Shown: positions 1-8,806, counted from the first letter of the stretch. The stretch: 64,000 nucleotides of DNA from CAYMGM01 sp964390005 (GCA_964390005.1 CAYMGM010000009.1:11685-75684), one strand, 5' to 3'. The notes: a model not told the origin generated them from the letters alone. Numbers and translations are program-made.

Positions 1-806
1 TCGCCGCCCGCCGCAATAAAGCCGCCGTCGGCATGGCCGAGCTGGAAGCAGCAAAGGATAAAGTCATGATGGGCACCGAGCGCCGCTCGATGGTCATGAC
101 CGATCTAGAAAAGAAACTGACCGCCTATCATGAGGCCGGTCACGCGCTGGTTAGCCTTTCCGTGCCGCAAAGCGATCCGCTGCACAAGGTCACCATCATC
201 CCGCGCGGACGCGCCTTGGGCGTTACGCTGAACCTGCCTGAGCGCGACAAATACAGCCAAACGAAGCAAGAGCTGGTCTCACGTCTGGCCATTCTTTTCG
301 GCGGACGTGTGGCCGAAGAAATCATCTTTGGCCCAGAAAACGTAACGACGGGCGCCAGCAGCGATATTCAACAAGCGACGAATATCGCCCGCCGGATGAT
401 CATGGAATTCGGTATGTCGCAAAAACTAGGGCGCGTCCGCTATAACGCCAACGAACAGGAAATCTTCCTGGGTCACAGCGTGACGCAGCAGACGAACATC
501 TCGGAAGAAACGGCGCGCTTGATCGACGAAGAAGTGCGCGGCCTGATCGATGACGGCGAAAGCACGGCACACCGGATCTTGACCGAGCGTCTTGACGATT
601 TGCACAAGATCGCCAAGGGTCTTTTGGATTACGAAACGCTGTCGGGCGACGAAATCAACGCGCTGCTACGCGGCGAAGAAATTGTCCGCAAAGAAACGCC
701 CGATGCCCCGCCGCCAGCGGCCGCCCCGAATGCGACGGACGCCCCCAAACCCAGCTCGGTTCCGGCGGCAATGCCCGGCACTTTGCCCGGAAGCGTTGTG
801 GTTTAA
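1..806 (+). CDS. ftsH: ATP-dependent zinc metalloprotease FtsH, C-terminal part
   Basis: Partial gene; its 5' part lies before the window. FtsH is a membrane-anchored AAA+ protease that degrades misfolded membrane proteins and short-lived regulators. The visible part is the M41 peptidase domain: the zinc site HEAGH lies just after the MVMTDLEKKLTAYHEAGH segment, followed by the family sequences TIIPRGRALG and the FGGRVAEE helix. The reading frame is open back to base 3, with ARRNKAAVGM matching the FtsH linker, so the ATG at 33 is internal. The C-terminal tail is rich in Pro and Ala, as is common. A strong terminator follows. Recognition is secure. Confidence 0.97.
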   Translation, partial: AARRNKAAVGMAELEAAKDKVMMGTERRSMVMTDLEKKLTAYHEAGHALVSLSVPQSDPLHKVTIIPRGRALGVTLNLPERDKYSQTKQELVSRLAILFGGRVAEEIIFGPENVTTGASSDIQQATNIARRMIMEFGMSQKLGRVRYNANEQEIFLGHSVTQQTNISEETARLIDEEVRGLIDDGESTAHRILTERLDDLHKIAKGLLDYETLSGDEINALLRGEEIVRKETPDAPPPAAAPNATDAPKPSSVPAAMPGTLPGSVVV

Positions 807-822
807 CATTCATCGTTTTCTC

Positions 823-861
823 AAAAGAAAAGGCGGTCCTTAAAAGACCGCCTTTTCTTTT
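823..861. terminator. Bidirectional rho-independent terminator after ftsH
   Basis: A 16-bp perfect inverted repeat (823-838 and 846-861) with a 7-base loop. The outer part of each arm is A-rich or T-rich, so it can end ftsH on the plus strand and the gene at 878-1459 on the minus strand. Confidence 0.9.
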
Positions 862-877
862 GCCTTTGACAGAAAGA

Positions 878-1459
878 TCAAGGCACTTTCTTATAAAGCT
901 TGTTCTGCCGCCCGACATAATAGCGGGCCAGCGTATCACGGGCTCGCGCATCAGGCTGCTCACGCTTCATCAACGCATCGCAGATCTGGCCAAAGGCCTC
1001 CATAATCGGAAAAGAATCGTCGCCCCCCCTTGCCCGCAAAAATTCCACATCATCGGCCTGTAAAGAATATTGCCCCGGCTGGCCACGCGACGTCCATGTT
1101 GCAAACACAAACCCGATCGTATCCAACTCTAAAACCTGGCCCGAGCAGATTTGGGTCTCGCCGACAGATTGATCAACGTGCGCGCCGATATAAAGGGAAC
1201 GGAACGGCGCTTTACGTGGCAACACGACCGACCAAGCTAGGCTCGCGGGCCCTTTCATGAAGCACTCTTTCAGATCGCCGTGATCCTCTTGACGATCCGC
1301 GGGGGCTGTCGTCCGGTTCCATAAATGTGAGATAAGATGATTTGAAGCACTTGGTTCCGGCCCGTCAAAAGCAAAAGACGCGCCCCGCCCCCAAGCATCT
1401 GACGCCAACAGCGTAACGGCAGCTCCGGCAAGCACGGCACGAGATAAAAAAGAAGACAT
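878..1459 (-). CDS. Hypothetical secreted protein
   Basis: A 193-aa protein if started at ATG 1459; an in-frame start at 1474 is also possible. The N-terminus (MSSFLSRAVLAGAAVTLLASDAWG) looks like a signal peptide. Three cysteines (in ECFM, ICSG and ICDA) are spread through the mature part. I recognise no family. It is the only gene reading towards the ftsH terminator from the right. Periplasmic location is inferred from the signal peptide only. Confidence 0.6.
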   Translation of the reverse strand: MSSFLSRAVLAGAAVTLLASDAWGRGASFAFDGPEPSASNHLISHLWNRTTAPADRQEDHGDLKECFMKGPASLAWSVVLPRKAPFRSLYIGAHVDQSVGETQICSGQVLELDTIGFVFATWTSRGQPGQYSLQADDVEFLRARGGDDSFPIMEAFGQICDALMKREQPDARARDTLARYYVGRQNKLYKKVP

Positions 1460-1522
1460 CTTTAATCCAATCAAAAGCAGACGAAAAAGATCGTTTTAAA
1501 ATGACGATTTATTATTCAAAGC

Positions 1523-1753
1523 TTAAAGGTCTAGGCCATCCGCATACGAGACGCGCCGACGCTGCAGCCCGTACAATGTCTGCTCGGCCAAACGGCGCGA
1601 ACCACCAGACAGCGTCTTCAACGCCGCAGGCTGCGCGCTTCCGCGTGAGACGCTTAAAACGGCCCTTGCCACACGACGCAACCGCCCCGGCGGAACGCCT
1701 GCGCTTGCCAACCGCGCTAAAAGTTCTGTCACATGCTGCGGAGAACCTGACAT
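1523..1753 (-). CDS. Small basic hypothetical protein
   Basis: A 76-aa protein started at ATG 1753, which has a purine-rich site (AAAGAGAGG) at good spacing. A longer in-frame version from 1816 lacks such a site. The sequence is Arg- and Ala-rich without cysteines or membrane segments. I do not recognise it; it could be a small regulatory or structural protein, or a spurious frame. Confidence 0.4.
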   Translation of the reverse strand: MSGSPQHVTELLARLASAGVPPGRLRRVARAVLSVSRGSAQPAALKTLSGGSRRLAEQTLYGLQRRRVSYADGLDL

Positions 1754-1922
1754 TGTCGCCTCTCTTTCAGAGATAAGCCTACTTCTATAAAATACACCCT
1801 TTCGGCCTTTTGCCAAATCTTTTCAGTTTCAGACCTCAACAGCCACAATACTTTCAATGCTTTCACAATGTCTTTTCTGTATATTTCTCACGTTTTCACC
1901 CGTTTTGTGCTATGGCTTTTTT

Positions 1923-2402
1923 ATGAATCAGGAAGCAGCGACACAACTTGAAAAGATCTTGGCTCTGGCGGATTCCGACCAACCGGGCGAGGCTTTGGGC
2001 GCGTTACGCAAAGCGCGTCAGATGCTTGAGCGCGAAGGGTTGAGCTTTGGCGAGCTTGCGCGGTCTGCGCAGCGGGCGCGTTTTGGTCTGAACCTGCCGT
2101 TCTTTTCAGGGCAGCAAGTTGCGCAACTTGAAAGCCATGTGATGAAGCTAGAGTTGAAACTCGAGCAGCTTCAAGATGAAAAATCGAACCAACAAGCGCA
2201 AATCGATTTTTGGCGACGTCGCGCGATGGATCTTGAACAGCAATTATCGATTAGCGCGGCAGATTCACAGCGCTGGCGTCAAATGGCGCGCGAGACGATC
2301 GAGAAATTGTGGGACATCAATCAAAAGACGACGGCTGAAGAGTTCACCTCGTCCGCGCCTGCTGCAGAGTCGCGTTCTCCTCGCCGCGCTGTCGGGTCAT
2401 AA
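1923..2402 (+). CDS. DUF2786-like protein with C-terminal coiled coil
   Basis: A 159-aa cytoplasmic protein. Residues about 5-45 (EKILALADSDQPGEALGALRKARQ, then MLEREGLSFGEL) match the DUF2786 pattern of a leucine-rich helix, an EA-x-AL-x-KA helix and a short glycine/serine end. Residues about 70-135 are a heptad-like Gln/Leu/Glu coiled coil. The start at ATG 1923 avoids an odd hydrophobic extension from 1857. No clear ribosome site precedes it, so a leaderless or weakly translated message is possible. Function is unknown. Confidence 0.6.
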   Translation: MNQEAATQLEKILALADSDQPGEALGALRKARQMLEREGLSFGELARSAQRARFGLNLPFFSGQQVAQLESHVMKLELKLEQLQDEKSNQQAQIDFWRRRAMDLEQQLSISAADSQRWRQMARETIEKLWDINQKTTAEEFTSSAPAAESRSPRRAVGS

Positions 2403-2485
2403 AGTCAAAAAGATTTTTATTTCTTTCTCTCTTTTTCTTCTTTTGATATGTAAGAGTTGTCTTCTTAATCAATCAGGGGGTTCTG

Positions 2486-2851
2486 ATGTATCGTTTTGCT
2501 TATGCCCTTCTCTTTGCTGTTTTCGTCGCTTCTCCGGCTTCAGCGCAAGTTCAACAAGTGATGGGACACACAACGTGCAGTCCTCGTTTTGAATGTTCAT
2601 CGCTCAATCAAAGCACGGGCATGTCTTCGGAAAAATTGCATGATCTTGCGACGCGGTGTGCAAAAAATGCTTTTGGGGGATTTTCTAGTGACACAATTTT
2701 TGACCCCCCCTCCTATATCAGTGCAGGACAGTGTCTGACCCCCACATCCAACCGCGTTGTTGGCAACGCAACGCTAACACCGCATTGTTGTGTTGTTGAG
2801 AAAACGGATGGCGAATGCGCTTTAGAATGTACTCTTGACTACCAAGGCTAA
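2486..2851 (+). CDS. Small cysteine-rich secreted protein
   Basis: A 121-aa protein with a clear signal peptide (MYRFAYALLFAVFVASPASA) and nine cysteines in the mature part, including a CC pair near the C-terminus. This suggests a disulfide-bonded periplasmic or exported protein. A good ribosome site (AGGGGG) sits before the ATG. No family recognised. It converges with the pilV-like gene across a shared terminator. Confidence 0.65.
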   Translation: MYRFAYALLFAVFVASPASAQVQQVMGHTTCSPRFECSSLNQSTGMSSEKLHDLATRCAKNAFGGFSSDTIFDPPSYISAGQCLTPTSNRVVGNATLTPHCCVVEKTDGECALECTLDYQG

Positions 2852-2872
2852 AGACATTCCTCATAGACAAAT

Positions 2873-2903
2873 AAAAAAAGGGGGGGAAGCCCCCCCTTTT
2901 TTA
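2873..2903. terminator. Bidirectional terminator
   Basis: Seven G's (2880-2886), an AAG loop and seven C's (2890-2896), flanked by A7 and T6. It terminates the small secreted gene on the plus strand and the pil operon on the minus strand. Confidence 0.9.
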
Positions 2904-2917
2904 TTCCTTTTGTTCTA

Positions 2918-4273
2918 TCAAGGGCCCTTTTTGCCCTTTATTTCTTCTTGAAGCCTTCTGATCTGCTGGGCCTGTTCGTCAATTTTTTGTTGCAACGACC
3001 TTGTCTGTTCATGAAGCTCATTGACTGCCGCGATAAGCGGGCCAACAAGTTGTAAATAATCTACCGCTTTATGCCCGTTTTGCGTTCCGACGGCACCCGG
3101 GAAAACTTTTTCAACCTCTTGCGCGATGACGCCCGTTCGTACCTGATTTGATCCGTTCATAACAAATGAGACACCACGAAGATGTGCCAAATCTTCAAGC
3201 GCATGGCTTATCGTCTTGATATCATGCTTCAGTCGTTCATCCGACGTATAAAGAAATTGCCCCGCCCATAAAGACGCCGCCTGCAATTTTCCCGTAACAT
3301 TTTGATCTCCATTCAGCTGAATCCCCATCTTCGAGCACGTACCTGAAGCTGTCCCGCAAGGATTAACCGTCAACGAACTATCCGAGGCGGCAGGGTCTCC
3401 ATTGATCAAAACAAGCTGAACGTTATAAATCTGGCGAAAGTTTGTGATAGCCCCGCCATAATCTGTATCATTAAGTGCACCAAAAAAGGTGTTGTTACCC
3501 AAGAAGAGATCATTTGTCCCCGCAACGGCAGCGCCGCTGGAATCTTTCTGATAAAAATATGTTGGCACGCGCAACGTATTATAGACGGGCGTTGATTTAC
3601 CATTTCCATTTGCAATAAAAAAGCCTGGCGCATAGTTCGTCCGGGCAAGCCATGGCGCGAATTGATCGGCGCCAGAGCCATAATAAGACCGAGAAGCCAC
3701 ATGACCGAATACCGCTCCGGTTAACGCATAATCATTAGGATTCGCCGTCCATGCACCGTAGGCCCCCGTCGCTGAGGTCGCGCCATTGTAAATGAACCCA
3801 CCATCGGCACCAATCATACTGGCAATACGACCGCCAGAAGTATCGGCGATCGTCTCACCGCTTGACGTCAAAACCATAAATGAATACGCAATCAAACCGC
3901 CGCCAGCAACCGAATCATTTCGGACACCAACGCGATAGGTCTGCGAATAAGCATTTTTCGCGTTGTTTTTAAATTCATCGGAAAGATAATCACATAACTT
4001 CGCAGGGTTACAAGACCCGCCCGCGAACACAAGCTCAGCCTTTCCACCAACGCCCAATGACGCCGTTATATACGTTTGGCCATCAGAAGAGTTTAGAAAG
4101 GCACGAACGTCATCGATAAGCCTTTTCTGCTGATCGGCGACCGCCTGATCGCGCAATTGCGTGCTGCCACTGGCCATCAAACGCCAAAGACCGCCGAACA
4201 AAAGCGAGGCGACCGCCAAGACAATGGCCAATTCGACCAGCGTAAAACCACGTTTTTGCTTCTTGCTCAGCAT
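2918..4273 (-). CDS. pilV: PilV-like minor pilin / tip protein with C-terminal Peptidase_S74 chaperone domain
   Basis: A 451-aa protein. Residues 1-30 carry a type IV prepilin signal: a short basic leader, Gly, then FTLVELAIVLAVASLLFGG with Glu at mature position +5. The middle (about 40-340) is a Gly/Ser/Asn/Tyr-rich region. Residues about 345-425 match Peptidase_S74, the intramolecular chaperone of phage tail spikes: the SDERLKHDI motif holds the Ser and Lys of the self-cleavage dyad, followed by GVIAQEVEKVFPGAV and KAVDYLQLVGPLIAA. The last 35 residues are a coiled coil. It is the last gene of the pil operon, where R64 has PilV, the adhesin that recognises recipient LPS. A good ribosome site precedes the ATG. 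No shufflon repeats or recombinase are seen. Confidence 0.8.
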   Translation of the reverse strand: MLSKKQKRGFTLVELAIVLAVASLLFGGLWRLMASGSTQLRDQAVADQQKRLIDDVRAFLNSSDGQTYITASLGVGGKAELVFAGGSCNPAKLCDYLSDEFKNNAKNAYSQTYRVGVRNDSVAGGGLIAYSFMVLTSSGETIADTSGGRIASMIGADGGFIYNGATSATGAYGAWTANPNDYALTGAVFGHVASRSYYGSGADQFAPWLARTNYAPGFFIANGNGKSTPVYNTLRVPTYFYQKDSSGAAVAGTNDLFLGNNTFFGALNDTDYGGAITNFRQIYNVQLVLINGDPAASDSSLTVNPCGTASGTCSKMGIQLNGDQNVTGKLQAASLWAGQFLYTSDERLKHDIKTISHALEDLAHLRGVSFVMNGSNQVRTGVIAQEVEKVFPGAVGTQNGHKAVDYLQLVGPLIAAVNELHEQTRSLQQKIDEQAQQIRRLQEEIKGKKGP

Positions 4274-4288
4274 TCTCTGACTCCCTTA

Positions 4289-4915
4289 TTAAAACGTCGT
4301 TATATACCCGATTGAGCCGGATGGCACCGCAATAGAACTGGGTAAGCCATAAGTCAGACGAGTCTTCACCCCTTCCGCATCACCAACCCATAAGGGCGTA
4401 TAAAACGTATTGCCCGAGGCATAACCATAAGCCACTGAAGACATGTTTATATTTTGCATTTGCCTGTAGATTTGCTCAACAGAAAATCCCGTGGCCGGAC
4501 GGTTCGGATCCCCTGTATCCTCCAGCGGAGCCGTTAAGGATCCGCTGGCAGGCGGCAAAATAAACGTCAGTAAAATATATTGATCACCGCTTTTGTAAAA
4601 ATACGAGGGCCACTGGTTTTGGCTGCTCGTCGCTTGATAGCCTAAAGGCAAATAATAGTTAGGTCCCGAGGATGTATTAATCTTGTTTGAGCACCCCACC
4701 CCGATTGTCGATATGGGCGAAAGCTGGCAATCCCCATTTGTCAGAAAGTCTTTCATATTGGCACGGATAGTCTGGCTTGCCGCGCCATGCCAAACCAAAA
4801 GCGTCTCGGCCACGCCTTTTTGCATATCGAAGATACGCGCAGCCTGAAGGGAAAAGGTCTCAAGATAGAGACCCATCAGGGCAACAAACGTAAAGACAAA
4901 AACCAAAAGATACAT
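4289..4915 (-). CDS. PilM-like inner-membrane pilus accessory protein
   Basis: A 208-aa protein with one N-terminal hydrophobic helix (MYLLVFVFTFVALMGLYLE) and a polar periplasmic part holding two nearby cysteines (GDCQL, VGCSN). The lay-out (N-terminal anchor, a short helix, then a Tyr/Ser/Thr-rich domain) recalls PilM of R64 thin pili, but R64 PilM is shorter and the similarity is judged by eye. It sits directly before pilV (about 15 bp), so it is part of the pilus operon. It could equally be a degenerate minor pilin. Confidence 0.5.
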   Translation of the reverse strand: MYLLVFVFTFVALMGLYLETFSLQAARIFDMQKGVAETLLVWHGAASQTIRANMKDFLTNGDCQLSPISTIGVGCSNKINTSSGPNYYLPLGYQATSSQNQWPSYFYKSGDQYILLTFILPPASGSLTAPLEDTGDPNRPATGFSVEQIYRQMQNINMSSVAYGYASGNTFYTPLWVGDAEGVKTRLTYGLPSSIAVPSGSIGYITTF

Positions 4916-5024
4916 TGAAGCGCGCCGTTTCCCTTCTCGACTAGAAAGATCAAGACGCCGCCCTTTGGAAGGGAAGCTCAGCTTATATCTTCATAGCAAA
5001 AGAACCTTACCCGGATCTTACTTC

Positions 5025-5594
5025 TTATTGCAACTGAAGTAAAAGGCCAAGAACCATCGGCCTTTGCCGATCTAAACACCAAGCCTGAATGGCATGTGGA
5101 TCAATGACGCCTTTTTGTGGATCTGGCCCCTCATAAAGCTGCCGCCAGTCGACAATAGAGGTTGCCTCACGCAACAGAATACGGCGCACGCCGATAACGG
5201 CTTTGTTTTTATCGACAAAACTCAAGGTTGGATAACACACGCTTGCCGGAAGGGTTGCTTCGACCCACAATTGTTGGGTCACAGGAATAATCCCAAGCTT
5301 GATGTCCTCGGCCCATGGATTTTTAATGGTGTGCGAAGTTTTAAGACCGCCCGATGTCTCGCCTATCTGGGACAGGCGATCCCACAACCAATCCGTCGCC
5401 TGAAAAGCGTCGGCGCGGATATCGACCTTCATGTCGCGCGCTGTCGAAACGACCGTGTAAACTTGGCTGACAAAGCGCGCAAACCGCATATCGGCCAAGG
5501 CCCCCGATATCGACAGCCAAAGCGCAGCCACGATCAGCGCCCCAGCAACAGGGGCAACAATAAAAATTTCCCAGCGAAAAGACCGGTCTTTCAT
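5025..5594 (-). CDS. Membrane-anchored pilin-like protein without prepilin cleavage site
   Basis: A 189-aa protein with an N-terminal hydrophobic segment (IFIVAPVAGALIVAALWLSI) followed by a helix and a domain reminiscent of the neighbouring pilins, with two cysteines (SVCYP, AWCLD). It lacks the Gly-Phe...Glu prepilin motif. It lies between the pilin cluster and the PilM-like gene and has a ribosome site (AAGGAAC). A hairpin terminator separates it from the pilins upstream, so it may be expressed at lower level. Role inferred from position only. Confidence 0.5.
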   Translation of the reverse strand: MKDRSFRWEIFIVAPVAGALIVAALWLSISGALADMRFARFVSQVYTVVSTARDMKVDIRADAFQATDWLWDRLSQIGETSGGLKTSHTIKNPWAEDIKLGIIPVTQQLWVEATLPASVCYPTLSFVDKNKAVIGVRRILLREATSIVDWRQLYEGPDPQKGVIDPHAIQAWCLDRQRPMVLGLLLQLQ

Positions 5595-5613
5595 TGTGTT
5601 CTTGTTCCTTCAG

Positions 5614-5642
5614 AAAAAAACGGGGCCCGCTAAGGAGCCCCG
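5614..5642 (-). terminator. Intra-operon hairpin terminator downstream of the pilin genes
   Basis: On the minus strand a GCGGGGC...GCCCCG hairpin (5621-5642) is followed by seven U's (5620-5614). It lies between the third pilin stop and the next same-strand gene, so it could reduce transcription of the minor components relative to the pilins. Confidence 0.75.
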
Positions 5643-5667
5643 CTTTTTCAATGAGACATGCGAAACC

Positions 5668-6264
5668 TTACGCCCGCAGACGGAAGGTGAAGGAAATGGT
5701 CCCAGAAACCGTTCCACAATCCTTCACAATCTGATTAGGCAGAATGGGGAAGGTCACTTCGTCCGAACCGGCAATACCTTTGGCTTTAATCAAGCCTGAA
5801 TCGCGACCGGACCCTGTCATGCTTGTCAGCAAGGTGATGCAAGTCGAGTAGGGAACATTTTCGTAAGTAATCTGAAACGCCTGGTCAGGATTCGTGTTTT
5901 CATCTGGTTCCGCATCAATTGAAACTGCGCCACCCCAGACATTGAGAACTTTTTCGGGCACCCCTGCAGTCGTATATTGGATCATGTCTGAGGGCACGCC
6001 CCCAGCCAAAGCAAGATTTTTCGACCCGTCGGTACCACTAAATGCAGTCCCATCGACCTTCGTTTGCGAAGCATGCAACGAGCGCATAGCCTGAACCATG
6101 GTCAAAAGTTGGTCTTGTGTCTTGCCCGAACGGTAGTTGTTATAGACCGACCCAGCCGCAACCCAGATCGCGCTTAAGATCAAACCAACGATGCCTAAAA
6201 CGATGGCGGCTTCCGTTAAGGTGAAGCCCCGCACAGCGCGGGTTGAGGGTTGTTGAAATGACAT
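5668..6264 (-). CDS. Type IV prepilin, third of three
   Basis: A 198-aa pilin. The leader ends in Gly and is followed by FTLTEAAIVLGIVGLILSA, with Glu at +5. The C-terminal part has a cysteine pair (STCIT, KDCGT) that could form the usual pilin disulfide loop. The start at ATG 6264 is chosen for its AAAGGAG site. It shares overall design with the two pilins just upstream, including the conserved central pattern PYxxCxxL. R64-type pili normally have one PilS; which copy is the main subunit cannot be told from sequence. Confidence 0.85.
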   Translation of the reverse strand: MSFQQPSTRAVRGFTLTEAAIVLGIVGLILSAIWVAAGSVYNNYRSGKTQDQLLTMVQAMRSLHASQTKVDGTAFSGTDGSKNLALAGGVPSDMIQYTTAGVPEKVLNVWGGAVSIDAEPDENTNPDQAFQITYENVPYSTCITLLTSMTGSGRDSGLIKAKGIAGSDEVTFPILPNQIVKDCGTVSGTISFTFRLRA

Positions 6265-6392
6265 TCTGGTCTCCTTTGTTGATAACGAGGTCTTTTTGAC
6301 CGATATAACGGGCAGACAGATGGCTGCACCACGAAAACGCATCAGATTTTGCCTCTTTTATTCTTAACAAGCGCTTAAGATAGCAGAAATTA

Positions 6393-7016
6393 TCACTGTT
6401 GGCGCAACAGATAAGTCAAAAACAGCGTTGAGCCCGCCTTTGCCGTGCTGCATTCCCCCTTAACGTCGCTGATCATCACCGGAAAGGTCGAATTCAAATG
6501 GGGCGAACTTGTCCCTACCTGAACGGAAAGGAGTCCCCCCGGCGCCCCATCGCCGGAAAAACGCGTTGCCAACGACAAGCAAGCCCCATAGGGAAGATTT
6601 CTCATTTCTATCTTGAAATGAAACCCATTTCCCCCATCGGGCTCGACAAAATAAGACCCCTCGCCCGTTGTTGTTTTTGTCCAAGGCGTATTCGCCTGAA
6701 CCGTGGCGGCGGTACGATCAGGCACCATTTCAGGCGGAACAGCTCCTTTGCGAATAAGAAGATCGGTCAGTTCCACAGAGCTTTTAGACGTATCGACGGC
6801 ATAAAGTCCTTCATAATACGTTCGAACGCCTTTAACCGTTTGAACAACATACTGAAACATTGTTTCGCGGCGTACATTTTCGTTGACGACCCCGCCCATA
6901 GCCCAAACGCCGCCCAAAATGACGCCGACAATACCTAAAACAATCGCCAGCTCCATTAAATTAAAGCCGCGGCAGTTTGATTTTTGATGGCGTTTAAATG
7001 CGAACCTTGAACTCAA
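6393..7016 (-). CDS. Type IV prepilin, second of three
   Basis: A 207-aa pilin with cleavage context RG/FNLMELAIVLGIVGVILGG and Glu at +5. It has the PYGACLSL motif and a second cysteine near the C-terminus. The best start is a TTG at 7016 inside the end of the upstream pilin gene, with a GAGGTG site five bases before it. The pair is therefore probably translationally coupled, and the non-ATG start may lower its level, as for a minor pilin. Confidence 0.83.
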   Translation of the reverse strand: MSSRFAFKRHQKSNCRGFNLMELAIVLGIVGVILGGVWAMGGVVNENVRRETMFQYVVQTVKGVRTYYEGLYAVDTSKSSVELTDLLIRKGAVPPEMVPDRTAATVQANTPWTKTTTGEGSYFVEPDGGNGFHFKIEMRNLPYGACLSLATRFSGDGAPGGLLSVQVGTSSPHLNSTFPVMISDVKGECSTAKAGSTLFLTYLLRQQ

Positions 7017-7647
7017 ACCACACCTCGTTTGTTTTGTCGCTTTTGTTGCACCAATCCCGCGCCTGTTTCGGTGTCAAAGGCAACGTTACGGATCCAGGCG
7101 TATTAAAGTTCGACAAATCAATATTTGTTCCCGTCCCCGCCGACGTTCCAATATAACTCAGCCCAACTTCCGGACTTAACGCCGGCATCCGCGCTAAAAG
7201 ATAGATACAGTCCGCCTGTCCCAATCCCAAAAGCCGCATGCGTAAAACCGTACTTCCATTGACGGCCACAAGGGGTGTCAGAACAACAGACCCCGTCGAG
7301 GCCCCGGAAGGCGCGCCCCCCAAATCGTGGTTGATAACGCTGGATGTCGTCGAGGTTCGATCTTCCATCATTTCAGTGGGAATAAGGCCATTGTTCCGCA
7401 GAACCATGTTGATGTTGCTGCCTGTCGGCCAGTCGCCTGAACCGCGAGCGGCATAGAAATCTCGGACATTTTGGACGATCAACATCACTTGATCGAACGT
7501 CTTTTGCCGCTGATGGTTGCGCCAAACAGATGTTCCGGCGACCCAGACGCCCGTCAAAATAATACCGGAAATCATCAGCGCAATCGCCATCTCAAGCAAG
7601 GAAAACCCTTGCTGGCGTTGTTGATGTCTCGGACCTTTTCCCGGCAT
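6994..7647 (-). CDS. pilS: Type IV prepilin, PilS-like, first of three
   Basis: A 217-aa pilin. A basic Gln-rich leader ends QG/FSLLEMAIALMISGIILTG, with Glu at +5. Two cysteines (ADCIY, RDWCN) frame the C-terminal region as in PilS. It directly follows the pilR gene, the position of pilS in R64. It has a good ribosome site (AAAGGA). This is the best candidate for the major thin-pilus subunit. No prepilin peptidase (PilU) is encoded in the window. Confidence 0.85.
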   Translation of the reverse strand: MPGKGPRHQQRQQGFSLLEMAIALMISGIILTGVWVAGTSVWRNHQRQKTFDQVMLIVQNVRDFYAARGSGDWPTGSNINMVLRNNGLIPTEMMEDRTSTTSSVINHDLGGAPSGASTGSVVLTPLVAVNGSTVLRMRLLGLGQADCIYLLARMPALSPEVGLSYIGTSAGTGTNIDLSNFNTPGSVTLPLTPKQARDWCNKSDKTNEVWFEFKVRI

Positions 7648-7690
7648 TAATTGATCCTTTCTTCGTCCTGTCGCTATCGGCCTTTGGGTA

Positions 7691-8806
7691 TTATTTCCCC
7701 ATCATGCCGTTACCGCCTTTGGAGACCTCGGTCACAACGGCAAAAACAGATTGCATCGCCCAGGCGATGGTTCCACCAACCGCGGCGAGCCCGACGTTAC
7801 GTGCAATGGCCGCTTGGCCTTTCATGCTTTCGATTTGGTCGCGAATCCATTCATCCGTGACCTCTTCGATGACCGAGCCCACGTCGGCGCGCTCGGACAA
7901 AATCTCAAGATCGATCGCAACGCTTGGATCTGGGAAATTATAGCGCCCGATACGCAAAGCCTCGCCCAGATTTCGACCGCGTAAGACCTCTTGTCGCGCC
8001 GAGTTAACGCGTTCACGCAGCCAAGGCGTTCCTTGTTCTTCTAAGATTTCAAGCGCGCGTTTTAACGGCACTTGTGCGCCAAGCAAAGACGATAGCCCAA
8101 GTAAAAAGCTACTTCCCTGGAGGACGCGATACCATGACCAGGGGGCAAACATATCAAACTTAGAACGCAAAGTCCCGCGCCAGTAAGGAAGCGTCACCGA
8201 AATAACGGTGACAGTCGTTAGAATACCAATCACAACCCACAGGCCGTAATTCGCAATAAAGTCCGAAACGGCAGCCACGCCGCCCATGGCCTTCATAACG
8301 CTTGGCGGCGCGGTTTTCCGCATGTTTTGAATAAGGTTGACGCCGAACATCCACAAAACGAACGACACCAAAACCGCCATAAATGTCGGATACGTCACCG
8401 CATAGGTCACGGCGCCTTTCATTTCCTTAGCGCGCTCGCCCATCGATTGGATCGACGCCAAAGACTTGGCCATGGTCCCGGATTCTTCGCCCGCGCGAAT
8501 CATATAAAGCTCGGATGGCGGAATCCAACCCTCCATCGCTTCGGACAAGCCGATACCGGCGCGGTCTTTCAAAAACCATTCGCGTAAGGCAATCGCGGCA
8601 GGACGACGGGGGTATTTCCCCATTTCGGAAACGTTCTGATACAAACGATCCAGGCTGCGCGACAAAGCTTCGTTCATACGCAACATGCCTTCCAACTTGC
8701 GGTAAAGGCGATAACGCTGCTTTTGGTTCATGCGAAATTGCAGCTGCACAAGCTGGCGCGAAACGCCATCTAACCACGTGTCGATAGAGGAAGTATCGAT
8801 ATTCAT
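7691..8806 (-). CDS. pilR: PilR-like type IV pilus inner-membrane platform protein (GspF family)
   Basis: A 371-aa GspF/PilC-family protein, the polytopic platform that couples the assembly ATPase to pilin insertion. Long hydrophobic segments lie near residues 130-160, 185-215 and 340-365, separating two alpha-helical cytoplasmic domains. Hallmarks include LYMIRAGEESG and the repeated LGLSSLLGAQVPLKRALEIL. Its ATG overlaps the pilQ stop (ATGA), so it is translationally coupled. Length fits PilR of IncI pili. Confidence 0.9.
   Translation of the reverse strand: MNIDTSSIDTWLDGVSRQLVQLQFRMNQKQRYRLYRKLEGMLRMNEALSRSLDRLYQNVSEMGKYPRRPAAIALREWFLKDRAGIGLSEAMEGWIPPSELYMIRAGEESGTMAKSLASIQSMGERAKEMKGAVTYAVTYPTFMAVLVSFVLWMFGVNLIQNMRKTAPPSVMKAMGGVAAVSDFIANYGLWVVIGILTTVTVISVTLPYWRGTLRSKFDMFAPWSWYRVLQGSSFLLGLSSLLGAQVPLKRALEILEEQGTPWLRERVNSARQEVLRGRNLGEALRIGRYNFPDPSVAIDLEILSERADVGSVIEEVTDEWIRDQIESMKGQAAIARNVGLAAVGGTIAWAMQSVFAVVTEVSKGGNGMMGK

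Noticed and set aside
2918..4273. Shufflon at the pilV 3' end
   Set aside because: No inverted 19-bp-type repeats, partial pilV segments or tyrosine recombinase are seen nearby.
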